This document shows, piece by piece, positions 36,861-50,900 of a stretch of 64,000 nucleotides of DNA. The notes below the pieces were generated by a model. It was not told the DNA's origin. It did not search any database and worked only from the letters and a program-made list of their open reading frames with translations. Source of the stretch: Gavia stellata (Eukaryota > Chordata > Aves > Gaviiformes > Gaviidae). The stretch is taken from assembly GCF_030936135.1 (NCBI RefSeq), contig NC_082620.1, positions 2,976,001-3,040,000 of the forward strand. Direction: 5' to 3'. The position numbers and the translations under genes were made by a program. The stretch's first letter is position 1; each line of letters opens with the position of its first letter.

Positions 36861-39785
36861 TGATACAGCTGGAAAAGTTTCAAGTTCTTGGCCTTTAAGT
36901 ATAAATGCATTTGAAGAGAAGATTCATGTAGCACCTACTTGCCCTTACTCAGAATAGCGAGCAAAACTGCTTGCGCACATACATAATTTAACATGCATCA
37001 GATCAATTTCTGACACATATCAACTAGAGACACCAACCAATTTTTGATGTTTTCCTTTTACCAGCTTTAGTTTGTTCATTTTCCAGGCTTCTTTGTCAGG
37101 GTTAAAAGAATCCCCTATACTGAAGCATGGCTATGACTGTCCCAAATGCATCCATTCCACAGCCCTGAATGTTCAATAGCCGATGCCCAGGAAAAGAATT
37201 TAAGAATAGAGTAACAGTAAAGCGATACTTCATTGGTGTGCTCTCCCAGCTTTCACGTATCTGGAGATCAGGAACTTCTGAAGATACTTAATAGCTTTTA
37301 ACAGACTTTCCTCCACAAGTTCTCAAAGTACTTTTTAAATCCATGTAAACCTGAAAGATTTGCATCATTTTCTTCCTGCAGATTTTCAATGAAAAACGCA
37401 ACCTACTATTTTGATATAAAGGATATCAGTGAGTAGCCCAAAGTCTCTCTGTCCCGTTTAAGATGTCAAGAACTAACAGAAGCCTGCAGGAGGGGGAAAG
37501 TGCCTCAGAATACAGAACCTGGTGGAAGCCTGAGTATAAGTACACACGTGCACTTACCATCAGGTTCCTGAAGGGTCCTACATGGCTGCTACTGCCAGCT
37601 GGATCCTCCACTTGGTCTAAACAAGAAAGATACAGGAATGAAACACAGGGAAAGTGAAATGGAAACAATGACAAAAGAATAAATGAAGGGCAGAAGTTAA
37701 TATATGTGTATGTGCATTAAAAGAATTGCAAAAGAAAGATGCAAAGGAAAATGAATGAAAGAAATAGATGGAAAGTAGCTACTGGTCTATAGTGACAAAG
37801 ATCAAAAGGGGAATGCATCAATTGTCTTGCAACTTCGTTTTTAAATATGGTTCCTTTTTCTTCCCTTTCCTTCACTTATGGCGCAGAGAGGTCAGCACAA
37901 GCATTATCTGCCTTTACACCTTTACAATACTTGTATAACATTTAGCACAAACATTGCAACAGGCACAGAAGATCGCATGCTACTGCCAATGTCCAGATAA
38001 TCGGCTGATACTTATGCTATAGTCCCACTTATTTCAGAGGCATTCAGATAAGAGTAAGAATTTAAATAATCTTTACTTGCCCGTACTTCATTTTATTGAT
38101 CAAACCAAGACATCTCAAAACTACCTACAGTTATCTGTGCTCATATTTTTGCTGTTAACCAAAATACTAATGGAACTGTAAAACCACTGAGTTGCTTCTG
38201 GTGGGATGGGATAAGCATACTCAGATGCCAGGAGGGAAAAAGTTAAACACAGTCTTTCCATACACTTGGAGCTGAATTCTATAATTAAATATTGCTAAAT
38301 TGTAGAAGATGCTATTATCTTTAATAACCTGTAAGTGCAGCACCAAACATGTTCTGTTAAGATCATAAAGCAAGAACACTCACATCTGATCTCAAACACT
38401 GTTTTGATCACTTACAAGAAATACCAAAGACAGAGACTTGCCTCCCTAAAAATCTTGGGTTAATGAGGGAAAAGTATTACTGGTATGAGTTTCCGGTATT
38501 CCTTTGAAATTTGTAGTCAATAACTAACTGCAGCCCAGTAACCTATCTACCCCATACCTCATCCGTGCTGTTGCTTAAAAATACTGCAGATACCTTCCCA
38601 AATCTCAAGTCCCCTGGAAAACAGTGGAGAAGCTATCTCAGAGAGCCCTTGAAAAGTATTCTCAGAGCACAGATGAGTGCAGCCACCTTGAAAGGGTATG
38701 GCTAAAGGGAAAAGGACAAATTTACATCTTACACTCTGACAAACAGTGATCACCACACAGCTTCAGGATGTGAATTACAGTGTAATAATATAAACCTGCT
38801 AGTCAAAATCCCTTTGGGAGTGGTTCAGATTAGGGAAAGTCTGCATCAATCCCACGCAGTAGTTGCTACTATTCTATAAATCAACTTTTTATTTCTTTTT
38901 TCCTCCTATTGAAAAAAAAAATATCAGTATTTTGGCATCGGAGAGAATGAAATAAAGATTAAGTGCATATATAAGCTAAAAAAATCCTTACAGAAAATTC
39001 AGCAGAAGACAACTGCATGACCATTTCCACATCATTCTGAGTAATGAATCCTAAAATACTGATGCAACTTCATTTTTAATTTGAGAAACAGTTTGCTGTG
39101 TACCAGAATTCCTCTGTTCCTGTATCCAGAATAGTGCTAGATGTCATGCTTTTCAAAGTAAAGTCCTTAAACCTTCAGGCATCTGTAAAAACCTGGCTAG
39201 TTGTTTGTTCTGGAAGACAGGCTAGAAAAAATTAATGCCTTCCACACACAAAAAAGCCATAACCAAAATAACAGCATAAATGGCTCCAAAAAATTAAACC
39301 CAAGTTGTGCTGGCTGGAGGAGCGTGAAAAAAATGCAGAAATATGTTGCAGTGACTTCTTAGAATCTTGTCCAACTGTGAATGTCACAGCATATAAATGT
39401 TAAAGACCCTACATACTTAATAAATGGAATTGATTAAACAGTAAAGTAACTAAGCACCAAAAAAGTATTGAATTCAAAATGCTCATTATGAAGATGTGAA
39501 TACTAAGGCTGTTCTTTTTACATTTTCCTCTGTTCACATTTAAGTGTCTTCATTTTGCTTTTTATTTTTTTAATTCTACCATTAGCCACAGTTCATTACA
39601 CAGTGAAATCATGTTTACAAACCCTTTCATTATTATCTACCAGCACCTGCTCAGACAGCAAAGCCAAATCACAAACCACTTGGCTAAATAAACGGCAACA
39701 TACCTATGTGTTCAGAGCTGCTTACAGTCTCTGGGAACAGCGAAGAACTCTTAACATCTAGGGAAAGCTGGTAGGTAGGACATGC

Positions 39786-39815
39786 CTTATATATATATAT
39801 AAATATATGTATATG
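39786..39815. repeat. Imperfect (TA)n microsatellite
   Basis: A run of TA dinucleotides with AAATA interruptions, in the large PRDM2 intron. Confidence 0.7.
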
Positions 39816-40456
39816 AGGATTATTCGTGTAATCATGGGGATTACAGAAATTTGCTGAAAACATGACCTCGAACCCACAAGGTTCTGCAAATACTTTATTT
39901 CAAGATCTAAGCCAACAGCCACATTTCAAAGCATATACGGCAGTTCATTGCATAGTTATTTATTTTTGAAGAGGGGCTGCATGTTAAGCACTGCAGACTT
40001 ACATCTCCATCATATTACTGCGGCAAAGAATATTTGACTCCCAGCACCCACCACCTCACAGCCTATGGTACTTAAACCATTCTTCAACTGCTGTCCAAAG
40101 TTCCAAGTGATCTAGAATAGGTGAGGTTATTCCACTACATTGTTCAAAATGTCACACTGCAAGTTAGTGGAGAAAGAGGAAGCAAGAGTAAAAATAGTAG
40201 GGGTAAGTCACAAAGCTAGTAAATATTAGGCTAGGAATAGAAAAGATGACAACCTTGAAAGAAAACACCTCAACAATTCTGCTTTATTAAAACAAAATTA
40301 CTTAAGTATTATGACATCAACTCACAATATTTCTTACATAATATTACTGTTAATACAACAACATACCAAAGTTGCTTTTAACTACTTGTATTTAAATATT
40401 GCTTTGAAACTTGATTAGAGCAAGTGTAGCTGAAAAACTCTGAAGTGTACTTCTGA

Positions 40457-40482
40457 ACACACACACACACACACACACACAC
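40457..40482 (+). repeat. (AC)13 microsatellite
   Basis: Thirteen uninterrupted AC units in the large PRDM2 intron; likely length-polymorphic. Confidence 0.95.
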
Positions 40483-41508
40483 TATTACCTGGGGAGGGAA
40501 TGTCTTTTGAACTCAAAAGCTTCCAACTTAAATGAAACCACTGCCCACCAAATGCTTTGGGGAAAAATGCTCTTGTACCGGCAAGAAAAATTACTGCAGA
40601 ACCCAACAGGATGCCTCCCGAGGCTCAGTTATTCAAGTGCTGCCACAGAACAGCTTTGGTGGTAGATTTTTTTCTTCCACAGACCGAAATGGTATGAGTC
40701 AAGCCAGAAAAAAGTTTTTATTTTTATGTTATGGTTAGTGTAAGATCTGCTACACTAGGAGCATTTTCCAGTTCAGCTAGAGATGCATCCCACTTGCTGG
40801 TGTACACGCACACATAAAACCCTTTCTAACACCCTCTGACAAAATTCTTCCCCTAAGTAGGAAGGTACCTATCCCTCCGATTCAAAAACACAGACTAAGT
40901 ACGACAATGTTAACCGACTTTTCCATTTTTGAGACTAAATCTTTCTAAAAGTGAACATTAAAAAAATATGTAAAAAGGATGCAAAAGCAGCACATTTTTA
41001 TTCACATTCCAGCAATTCTAAGGGTGAAATTCAAGTCACACAAGGCACAGCTCAATTTTTGAAATAAACATCTAATTAAAGGGGATGTCAATTAATGATA
41101 CTGTGTATGTAGCCATTCAGATTTAAGAGGCCTATTTCAACAATGCTGTCAAGCATGTATGAAAACATGCAGAAAAAGTCAACATTTTAATGCCTTTATT
41201 ACCATGTTTTCCTCAATCCACCATTATTATAAATAATTGGCGGGGCATTTTTCTTGCAATACCATTATAAAGTTGTATCTGATACAACTAGTTTATGTCA
41301 GCATAATTTTAGGTACTGTTAAGCAAATGAAACACTAAAATTGACATGAGCTGTTTCACAGTGTACAAAAATTATCACAACGTGATTTTTAACTTCTGAC
41401 TGCTGAGAAACATGAGAATAATTTAGAGCTACAGAAGACCTTAGTTCTGCAGTGTCAAAACCAAATATATCAAAGAATTTTAAAGGCAGAGAGGCACAAT
41501 ACATGTAG

Positions 41509-41905
41509 CTATAATCTTTGGAAAAAAATTGGTAAATCTTGAAAATTATCTATAGCCAAAGTCCCATCCCTGTATAATAAAACTGGACCTTCAGCCCGTG
41601 TTGGCCTCCCCATTCTCTGCTGGATTGCTTCCTCCCACAGCTGGAGGCTCATGTTATCTGTCAGGCCTTGTGCTTCGCACAACCCCGCCACTGTTCTTAC
41701 GACAAAGCCTCGGCAGGGCACTGCACTTGAACTGCTTGCCATCGCCGTGTAATTGAAACGCCAAGGGCTGACCACCCTTGTCCTGGGGCAGCTCTCCACA
41801 TCCTTTCAGCGCAGGCTGGTAGGAGAGGCACACGGTCCGTCCTGCAACAGGCTCACATCTGTCAAGTGATACTGAAGGTCTCCAGGAGGGATCTTTCAAA
41901 AGCAA
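41509..41905 (-). other. GC-rich patch with two overlapping open frames (unassigned)
   Basis: About 300 bp of clearly higher GC than the surrounding intron carries two overlapping minus-strand open frames (41654-41905 and 41509-41799). One translation contains CLSYQPALKGCGELPQ, the other LWEEAIQQRMGRPTRAEG followed by LLYRDGTLAIDNF. Neither matches a family I recognise. A decayed retrocopy or unknown transposon fragment fits an abrupt composition change inside an intron; a real cassette exon is less likely, since no convincing splice pair brackets the patch. Confidence 0.3.
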
Positions 41906-44900
41906 AAGTTATAGAAGCAAGGTCTCTGAAGAGAAACTGCATTGTTTTAGACAATATATTTTCCCTCGCTATAATTCCAAACTCAATAACCAGTACTACT
42001 ATTACTGTTTGAAGACCACAAAGAGCAGCAGCAGAGATAAACGGCTGCTTGACATCAAGAATAAAAGCAAACACAGCAAGCAAAGGTTCTTCCGTAATTT
42101 TTTCCAGCAGAACTTGCATCTCCTCTTCCTTAAAAAGACACTTTCAAGCTTACACAGTAGAAGCAGGAAAAAGAGGAACAGAATAAGCATGGAAGAAAAA
42201 CTTCACAGTAACTCTATTAATATCAAACTGCCTGTTGTGTAAACATATTGCTACACATTAACCATCACTTCACATACAAACAGTAGCATTTTAATCACTG
42301 CATTTTCCAGCCAGATTATAAATGTTGCAATAAAGTCTCGCCTTGGGAAGATATTTCAATACACCTGAAGACAGATGCACATACACCTAACTTGGTACGT
42401 GTATTAAAATACATTTGTACCAAGCACTAAATATCCATTCTGCAGAAGGGAAATAGAGCAATGCATTTACAGAGATTGTTAACATGACATTTGCATAACA
42501 GACAAACTTGTTGCCATGGAAAGTGTAAGAAAATTCTGAGCTGGGCTATTTAAAACACCAATTTCTGCAAGTGTTTGGCAAAGTCTCCACTTTAATGATA
42601 GCACTGAAGATCATGTTATTGTATCTCACCACAACCTTCGTAAATTATATAATAATCAGTACAAGAAATGTTAGCATGGCATCATAGGGTATGCCATGCC
42701 AACATGAAGAAATGAAGCAACAGTTTGGAAGAAGCAAAAGGGAATATATTGCCATTATATGGAGTTCTTCATGAGCCCAGAAAAGCTTAGCTGAAGCTGT
42801 TCACAAAATTCAGATGAACAGATTAAAAAAAATGAGGCTGACAAATCCTAGGAGCACAGGAAGCCTATCTGAAATGTGTGGTATTACACCAGTCCACAAA
42901 AATTGAAATAGGAATTGTCTCCAGTATTCTTCATACACTTCATGTTTTGTAAAATTAATTCTGTACCATCACCCTCTGTAAAAAAAAGAGGGGCAAAAAG
43001 CAGTTTATAATACCTGTTTGCAATAGTATGCCATCCACATTTGCAGCATCTCATTCAAATCCTTAATGTTATGCCTCCTGACTAACATAGTTATATATCA
43101 GTGATAGGAAGTCTTAAGTTTATAGACTAGAAGACTTACTCATCCATAACGACTTTTGTAATTGTTAGGTGACATTCTGTACTAAGTATGGCAAACAAAC
43201 ATCCACAGGGTTTAATTCTATGCAATTTCAACCCACACAAGAGCTGTGATGAAACAATTAAGTGTAAATAATTAAACACAGAGCTTTTATCTTAGCAAAA
43301 TTTAAAAATGTTATTCCAGCCCCATGCCAGTATTTCTAAAACTAAAACAGCAGATACAGAGTACGCAAATATGCAATCAGACTTGCTCTAGAATTTCTCA
43401 ATCACTCAACGTAGTTGTGTATTTCTACCTCCTACCCTCCCTAATAACACAACCTCCCACCATTCACTACAAATTCCTAGCAAGTTACTTGATAGCTAAC
43501 CACAGCTACCATCGACACAGCCAACCCATTACAGAAAATATGATAAACATTCTTCTCTGTAGTTATATTCCATTAGCTTTTATTTTGCTAAGTATTAAAA
43601 CAAAAGAAGCAGCAAAAGAAATGACAGCTGGCATACAGTGTTTCCAGAAATAACTGCTGTTCTCTATATTTAGCCAGTTTTATGTACAATTCAGTTAAAA
43701 ACAGAGCATCCAATTTTGTATTTAAATACAAAGAATTAGTCAAAGCCTCAGTCTCCACTTGAACAAATATGAGCTTTTACTTGAATCCAGAAAATGTTGC
43801 TTCTACATTCACTATAGCTCTCCCTGAAATGTTTTTCTGACCCTGAAATGAAGCTACATTCAGATAATTAACAAGTAACATGCATTTTGACAGCATCGTT
43901 TGCAAGATAATGCAAATGAAAGACCTCACATGACTACTTATACCACAAAGTTCAAAGTGATCTCTGTTAGATCAGCCTGCCTTTATCCATAATAAATAAC
44001 TCAAATATTTGTCATGGCCCTACGGGGATCATTAAACATTTGAGAGGGTTAGATCAAAAAAATAGCTGGGTTTTTTAGCTAAGTTATCTTTAAAGTTAAC
44101 TACTTAGGACTTTACCTGCCACTTTATTCTGCTGTTTGACAAACGGGGTATGTTCAAATTCCGCAGTGGTCATACCAATGAGTCCACATGCAGACCCAAA
44201 AGCTAACGCCCTTCATACACTGCTGATAAAGGTGGTGTTCTGCTATCAAGAGCGATTTTGCTCCACCATGCCAAACAGAACTCTTGAAAGGTTAGTGAAA
44301 AGCTGCAATTACATGGAAGACCAAAAATGCACAGTTTATCCAAACGTTTGTCCAGACACAGGCTATGGCTTTACTTGGAGAATGCAGCTGTACAAGGGCT
44401 ACGATTCCCAGGAAACAGGGCTGCCTTTGTATCTAACCGGAGCACTGGGATTACTGTAACAGGAGTCTCTAACCCTGAGGAAACAGGAGCAAAGCCTCAC
44501 ACAGATGTAGGATCCGGACAGTGCTGCTACCGCCAGATTAAATCTCCCATGGATAAAATTAAACCCCTCAGAATTGCTACAAGGTCACACTCAACATTTT
44601 TTTATTTACATTCACTCAAATTGGTCCTCTGTTACTCGTTTTCACCCAACTGAATCCTTTTGTTTACCATACCTACAACATGTCATTTGTCAGAAATTTT
44701 CTCTAACAAAACAGTAAAGTATTCTCAGTAAAACCAGCCCCTTCTGTTCTACAATGTATTTCATCCCACTCCTTGGCATACATTTCTTTGTTTTCTTTCC
44801 TCCTTTAACCTCTTTATTCTCTTACTTTTCTTCAGTACAACTTGCAGAGGTAATCTTTACTTTGGGGAATTCAATAGGGAAAACACACATAGGGCACACA

Positions 44901-47900
44901 TTTTTATTGATGAAATTTTTTTTAATGTTATCAGCAGCAATCCAGTAGATCTGCAGTAGATTCTTATCTTGCATTTCAAAAAGGGAAAATTACTCTGGAA
45001 AACATATTCAGTAGTATTTCCCACAGCACACACTCCCTTATTGCCCTCCTTTTACCAGCACACTCCAAAGTGCCCAGATACCAGTTCTGGCATCCAATGC
45101 AAGCTTGCCTTAAACACTATTTTCTTCTGTACGGTTTTAAAGGCTATTATTTACTGCAAGCATAGTATTACTAAGTTCCCTGAGCTTTTTGCTCAGACAC
45201 TAAGAATAGGGATGAAAACACTGTATGTCAAATGACATGCGCTCATATTTGTACAAGGTAAGGAAAACAACATGATTAACTATTTAAGCAGAGGTGACAA
45301 AAATGGAATTACCAACTACCTACTACAGTAAATACATAGTGTGTTTCCATTAGTCCCCATTACAAATATTATAGCACTGTCTGAAGTGGGTCTCCAACCT
45401 AACAAGGAACATCTTTAGTTGTTAATAAGCAGCTACTGTCAGGACACATTTGCAGGCATGAAAACTTTGCTTCTCTGCATCTGTTAAATTTGGAAAGCCT
45501 CATGTCCTTCCAACTTCAGAGCAACAATCCAAGGTCATATGGCAGAATATCACTGCAGGTCCTTTCTAATATATAAAAGTAGATAAAGGAGGAGGGTAAA
45601 CATTATGTAAACTCATTATTTTAATATACAATATAGTCCCTGAATCATTTTTATCTGCTGAGAAACTGTGAAAGATTTGCTTAGCTTTCTCTGTGAAACC
45701 AAGTGCTTCATTCATTTCAGCTGCAGCCCATTGGTATCTTAGAGAAATGCTTTTCAGCCTTCTCTGATAACAGAGGATATACTGAATTATATTTCCAAAG
45801 GAACTCCAACTGTAATGCTCCAGTTGCCCAATCAGTGCATTTCAAGATGTAGAAAAGAGTACTAGAGGACAACAGCAACAGTTGGCACTCATGTTAACAG
45901 AGCCAACAACAGAAGTTACTACATTTATAGTTTGCCCCAAACCAGACGACAGCAAACTGGTATCTGCTTAATTTATGAAATGAAGAAAGGTCAATAGGCT
46001 CATAAAGTCACTACAGGGAATGGCAACTTCCTCCATTTTTCAAATAAAGTGAAAACAAATCCCATTCAGAGCACAAATGTATTTGTCTTCTGCTCAGTTA
46101 GCTGCAGCATTCAAGATTAACCTGTTTAGATCAAATTCGACTTCAAAGTTGTAAAGTTTTTTTAAACACATCTTTTCATAGCATAAAAAGTCAAATAAAA
46201 CGGAATACAAAAATAAAACACCACTGAAAAGTAACTTGGACATTTTCATTTGTAGGCAAGGAACCAGAAAAAACATAGCTCTGGTATACGAGAGTGGACA
46301 GACTGGAGGCTGACACTTAACAGTTAAGGATTTGGTAGCTGCGAGCGAAGTTTCGGCACAAAGTCCACTTTGCTTTTGCAATCCTTGACAAGGGTCCGTA
46401 AGATCTCAAACACTGGACTCTACCTGCAACTTGAAATAGAACACTCTACAGAAAGTCAATTTTTTACTTAACTCGCTGAAACTTAGCATGACCTACTCCT
46501 TGGTAAAAGCCCAAGACAACTCCAAGATTTGGCAGCAATATCACACATTTCCATTTCAGAATATGACTCTATGGCAAAGGCGTGTATTTTAACATTCTGA
46601 TACAAACTTACCACTAAAGATAGGTCAGCTATCATTGCAGTTGAGCTGCTTGACACCAGAGCTTACCACCCAGTCACTTATTTCCAATTTTACTGGCAGC
46701 AACATAAAGAAGTTCGCATTGGACCTGGCTCTGAATAAGGGCAATGCATGAGAAAATCTACCAAAATTTATATCAATTAGGTCACTTTCAGAAACACTAG
46801 GTCTTTCCCATTCAACAATCAAATTGTTTCTTACGAATTGCCAAATAAAACAAGATTCATATTTGACTAGACTCAAACAAGGCATCTGGCTCTCAATGCA
46901 AGTTAGAATAGATGTGTATCTGACTACCCATTTCCATGGCATTTTGCAGTAATAATAATCAAGATGATAGATTTTCAGCTATTATAATACCCTCACTAGA
47001 GTAACTTTATGTCAATCATCACATTAATAATACTGCCTCTTTGAAGTTCTAAAGCATTAATCATAGTCTATCCAACACTCTTGCAGAACTCTGATAGAAA
47101 GCATGACAACAAAATTAACTCTTAACAGCAACCCTGGTAAGCTCATAAGTGCTTCTGAAGGTTTCATCCTTAATAACTTACATGCACTGGTGATCCAAAT
47201 AAATATTGTGCTTGCTTAGTCCAGGGGAAAAAGTTTATAAAAGGTAAGTAAATATTTGCTAGTGAGTATCTGACAGTCAGACATTATCTAATTTCTTAGC
47301 TACAAATGTTAAAATACCAATGAGTCTTATTTCAATAACTGTGAAACCCAAGTAAAAACTTAGACTGCTATAACATTTCCTTGAGGAACTTTACACAGCA
47401 AGTGTAGGCCAGTGAGAATTTTTCAGAACAAAGTCATTCCTGTCAATCTGTGTAAGGCTCTTAGCAGGAATAACAAAACAAATTTGAAGGTTTGACAGAT
47501 TAAAAAAGATTAAATACACTCTGGTCTGACAACTCTTTTTCCTTTTTTTTTAATTTGGAAAATGTACTAAATAGTTAACAAGTGGAATATAAAATTACTT
47601 TGGTATTTTGCAGTTTCGTAATCCGGTGACATCAGAATTTCAGAGACACTTTACAAACATGAATTACCTTACAAAGTAAGGAGATCTCACAATTAAATAA
47701 AACAGCTCTCAGCTACACACACACAAATGGGGTCTGCATCTCTTCCCATAAATAAAGCAGCTATCAAAACTTTGTATGCACGTACTTGAAGTTAAGTTAA
47801 ACGTGCTTGTTTATCACTGCATAATAAATTGCACAGGGCATCCGTAGACAGGCCCTCAGTGCAAGACGCTCCCTGTAAACAATTCAAGTAAAATAAATGG

Positions 47901-50900
47901 TCCATGCAAAATTATGGTAAATTGCAATAAAAACAAGCACTAAAAAAGTTTAGTACCATTAACGTTACAGAATCAATATGAATAATATTGTTCAAATGGT
48001 TTTGAAAAGATGAAGCATAAGAAGAAAACATCTAGAGAAAGGCAGTAAAAATGATTAAGACATATGGAAGAGTCTCATTACAAAGAGAATTTAGAGCCTT
48101 CACTAAATTAAGACATGATTCAAGCTACAAGTAAATAAAATAAGAATGCACTGAAAGTCAATCATTGCCTTTACCTTGTATCCACTGTAAAAGCCAGAGT
48201 CTCCAATTAAAAAACAAAAAATGAAGTAGGAAATTGCATACGAGGGTAAGGAAACCTTAGAAAGAGCAACAGTGTCTGGTAAATCCTTGACTTGATGTGA
48301 GACAACACAAAGAAATTTAAGAAAGGACTATTCATATGAATAAAGGTCATCCAGATTTCAGTGAGACAGCAAACCCAAATACTTTAATACAGGTAAGACA
48401 GGGAGTAACTCATTGAGTTTGCTCTCTTGTATGCTATAAGCAACAGGACAATTCTAAATCACAAAATATGTCACTTAAGGGAATAAAAGAAAGAAGCACT
48501 TGTTTCACTCTGCAAAACAGTGTCTATTCTCCTATTCTGCAGGAATTCATCCCCTCCTATTTTTTAACATAGCCAAATGAATTTATCTCAAAGCTCTTCC
48601 CTAAAATAATAATCATCAGATTTTCTCTGCATCTTCTACACATAGGCATTTAAACAGTTTTGTGATTCAGAAGAGAACATTCTAAGAAAGTTTCGGAAAA
48701 ATCCTAATACAATAAAAGATTTCTACAAGGAAAGTAATATTTCAATAGAAACTTCATAACTTTTAGCTTATTTCCAGGAAAATTAAAAAAGTATTTTCCT
48801 AAGAAAGGAGGAGAACTATTTCAAAACACACTAGCTTTATTTAAAAAAACTAGCAGTGGAATACCAAGCTTTTCTTCCAGGTCACTCACTGTTTCAAAGG
48901 TAACCCTGATCAATAGAAAAAAATTCATTAAAACTGGAAAGCTGTCTGGTGCCTTATTTCACTTCCCACTGTAGGTTATGTAACTGAAGACAGCATTAGC
49001 AAATTTGCTAGGAAATGCTGCAACTGTGGTCTAGATGTATTTAATTTTAACTTGGAAAAAATAGTATAAGGAAGTATGGCTGAAAAAGCAAAAGCATAAA
49101 GAAAAACATGAAACACTTTAGAATTTGAATAACCAAATAACTCAATGAAAATACTTTTATTATGTTAAATAAATATATACATTTGCTCTAACCAGAACTA
49201 CGTTAGCAGCTAGAAACACGCCAACTTGTTTAAATCATGAAGGCCATATTGTTATTTTAAGGACAAAACCACACAGAGATAAAGTAACAGAGTATGCAAG
49301 GTGCTGCTTGTAGTACTTGTTTTAACAGAGATCTGATAATCAGCACCGAGTCCTTACACTGCGTTACCGACCCTCTTCAGGCCCTTTGCTAAATCCTTCT
49401 TGTAAGAAGTTCTGCTTTCTTAGTGGCATCACCGGTCAGATGCTGGCGTAGACAAAGCTGGGTCCCGTACTGCAAACGTCAGGACCTCTGATCCCACTGC
49501 CAGTACCAATACGTACCACGACACCCCAAGCCCAGTGACAGTCCCACACTGCCAGGAGAGCACTGAGAGCACCTGTGGATTGCCAGCACCAGCTGCACAT
49601 GGGGAAACTTTTAGGGGAGTGTATACACAATAGCACATCTGAGGCTTCTGAAGAAGAAACAAACCTTACAGCTTTCCCTAACCTTATAATTAGAGCACAT
49701 AAGTAAACAAGTTTCCCAATGTTCAAACAAATAGGATACAACCTGACTAAAGCAAAAACACCGATGTTTTTTAATAACTTAAGAAATATCTGAATGTGCT
49801 AAGGCCCCGTATTTCCAAAAATTTATTCTGAGAAATAGGGAGTTTAAGGGGTCAATACATGCAATTTAGTGCTGAATTTTATTTTTTTACCTCTGAAATG
49901 AAGGCTTATCTTCTCCTATTCTTAAACCCGTAGGCAGGAGCAAGGCTGGAATGAATCATACCAATTTCACTCTGCTGTTCAGGAAAGCTCAGAGCAGCAG
50001 CTATCATAGGAACTGGGGGCGTTGCTGTAGAAGTGAAGATGGGCATTTAAAGTAATACAAGTCTCCTATTCAAAGGGCCCCATTTATGAGGGATAAAAGA
50101 AAATTTCTGCTGGTTAGAAGACCTCAAATACATTAGATATTCACCAGACAGAAGCTGCCGTAAGAGATGCAGTTCCCTTGACATCCCAAATGCAGCTTTT
50201 TAACTGGAGTTACATAATTCTTCTCGTAAATCAGTGTGATTTTCGGAAATCAAAGTAATCTTCATTTTAAGGTTTTGTTCCAGATAATCTCGTTGACCTT
50301 CTCCTTCCTCCCCTGTCTTTTCCCAGTCATTGGCTAGGAAATTTTGAAGCCTACCCAAGTTTCTCATTAAATCTATTGGAAAGAGAGCTTACGTAAGAGT
50401 CATTTCACATTCTCCTTGCTACAAACGTACAACTTACAGAACTTTAACATCCTTCTCTAAGCTACATTCCAATTGATACACAATCATTTTTCTCACAAGC
50501 TCTTTTCTGTTTGGAAATAAACTTTTAAACTTATTCCAAGTGCAAATCTAACTAATAAATTCATGTAACTTACAAAACAGACAATCAGGGCATCATTTGG
50601 CCATGATTTCCATTTGTGATGACATCCAGATGGCAATCCAAGGCCTACCTTTTGTAAACAGGATGCATATTTATGTGACTGTCAAATACAGCTAATTATT
50701 TGGAACTAAGTAAGAATGCCTATGAAAGTATTAACAAAAAACCTGCAAGGATTTCTACCATCACAGAATTTAGCCTGCTTTTTTCATCTTTACATTCCCT
50801 TTTCTCCGGCAGCAATTTGACACTGTTTCAGCAATAGTTAGGCTTATAGACAAAAGAAACCCAGTGTAAATTTTATTATGACAGCATTTATTTAGAATCT

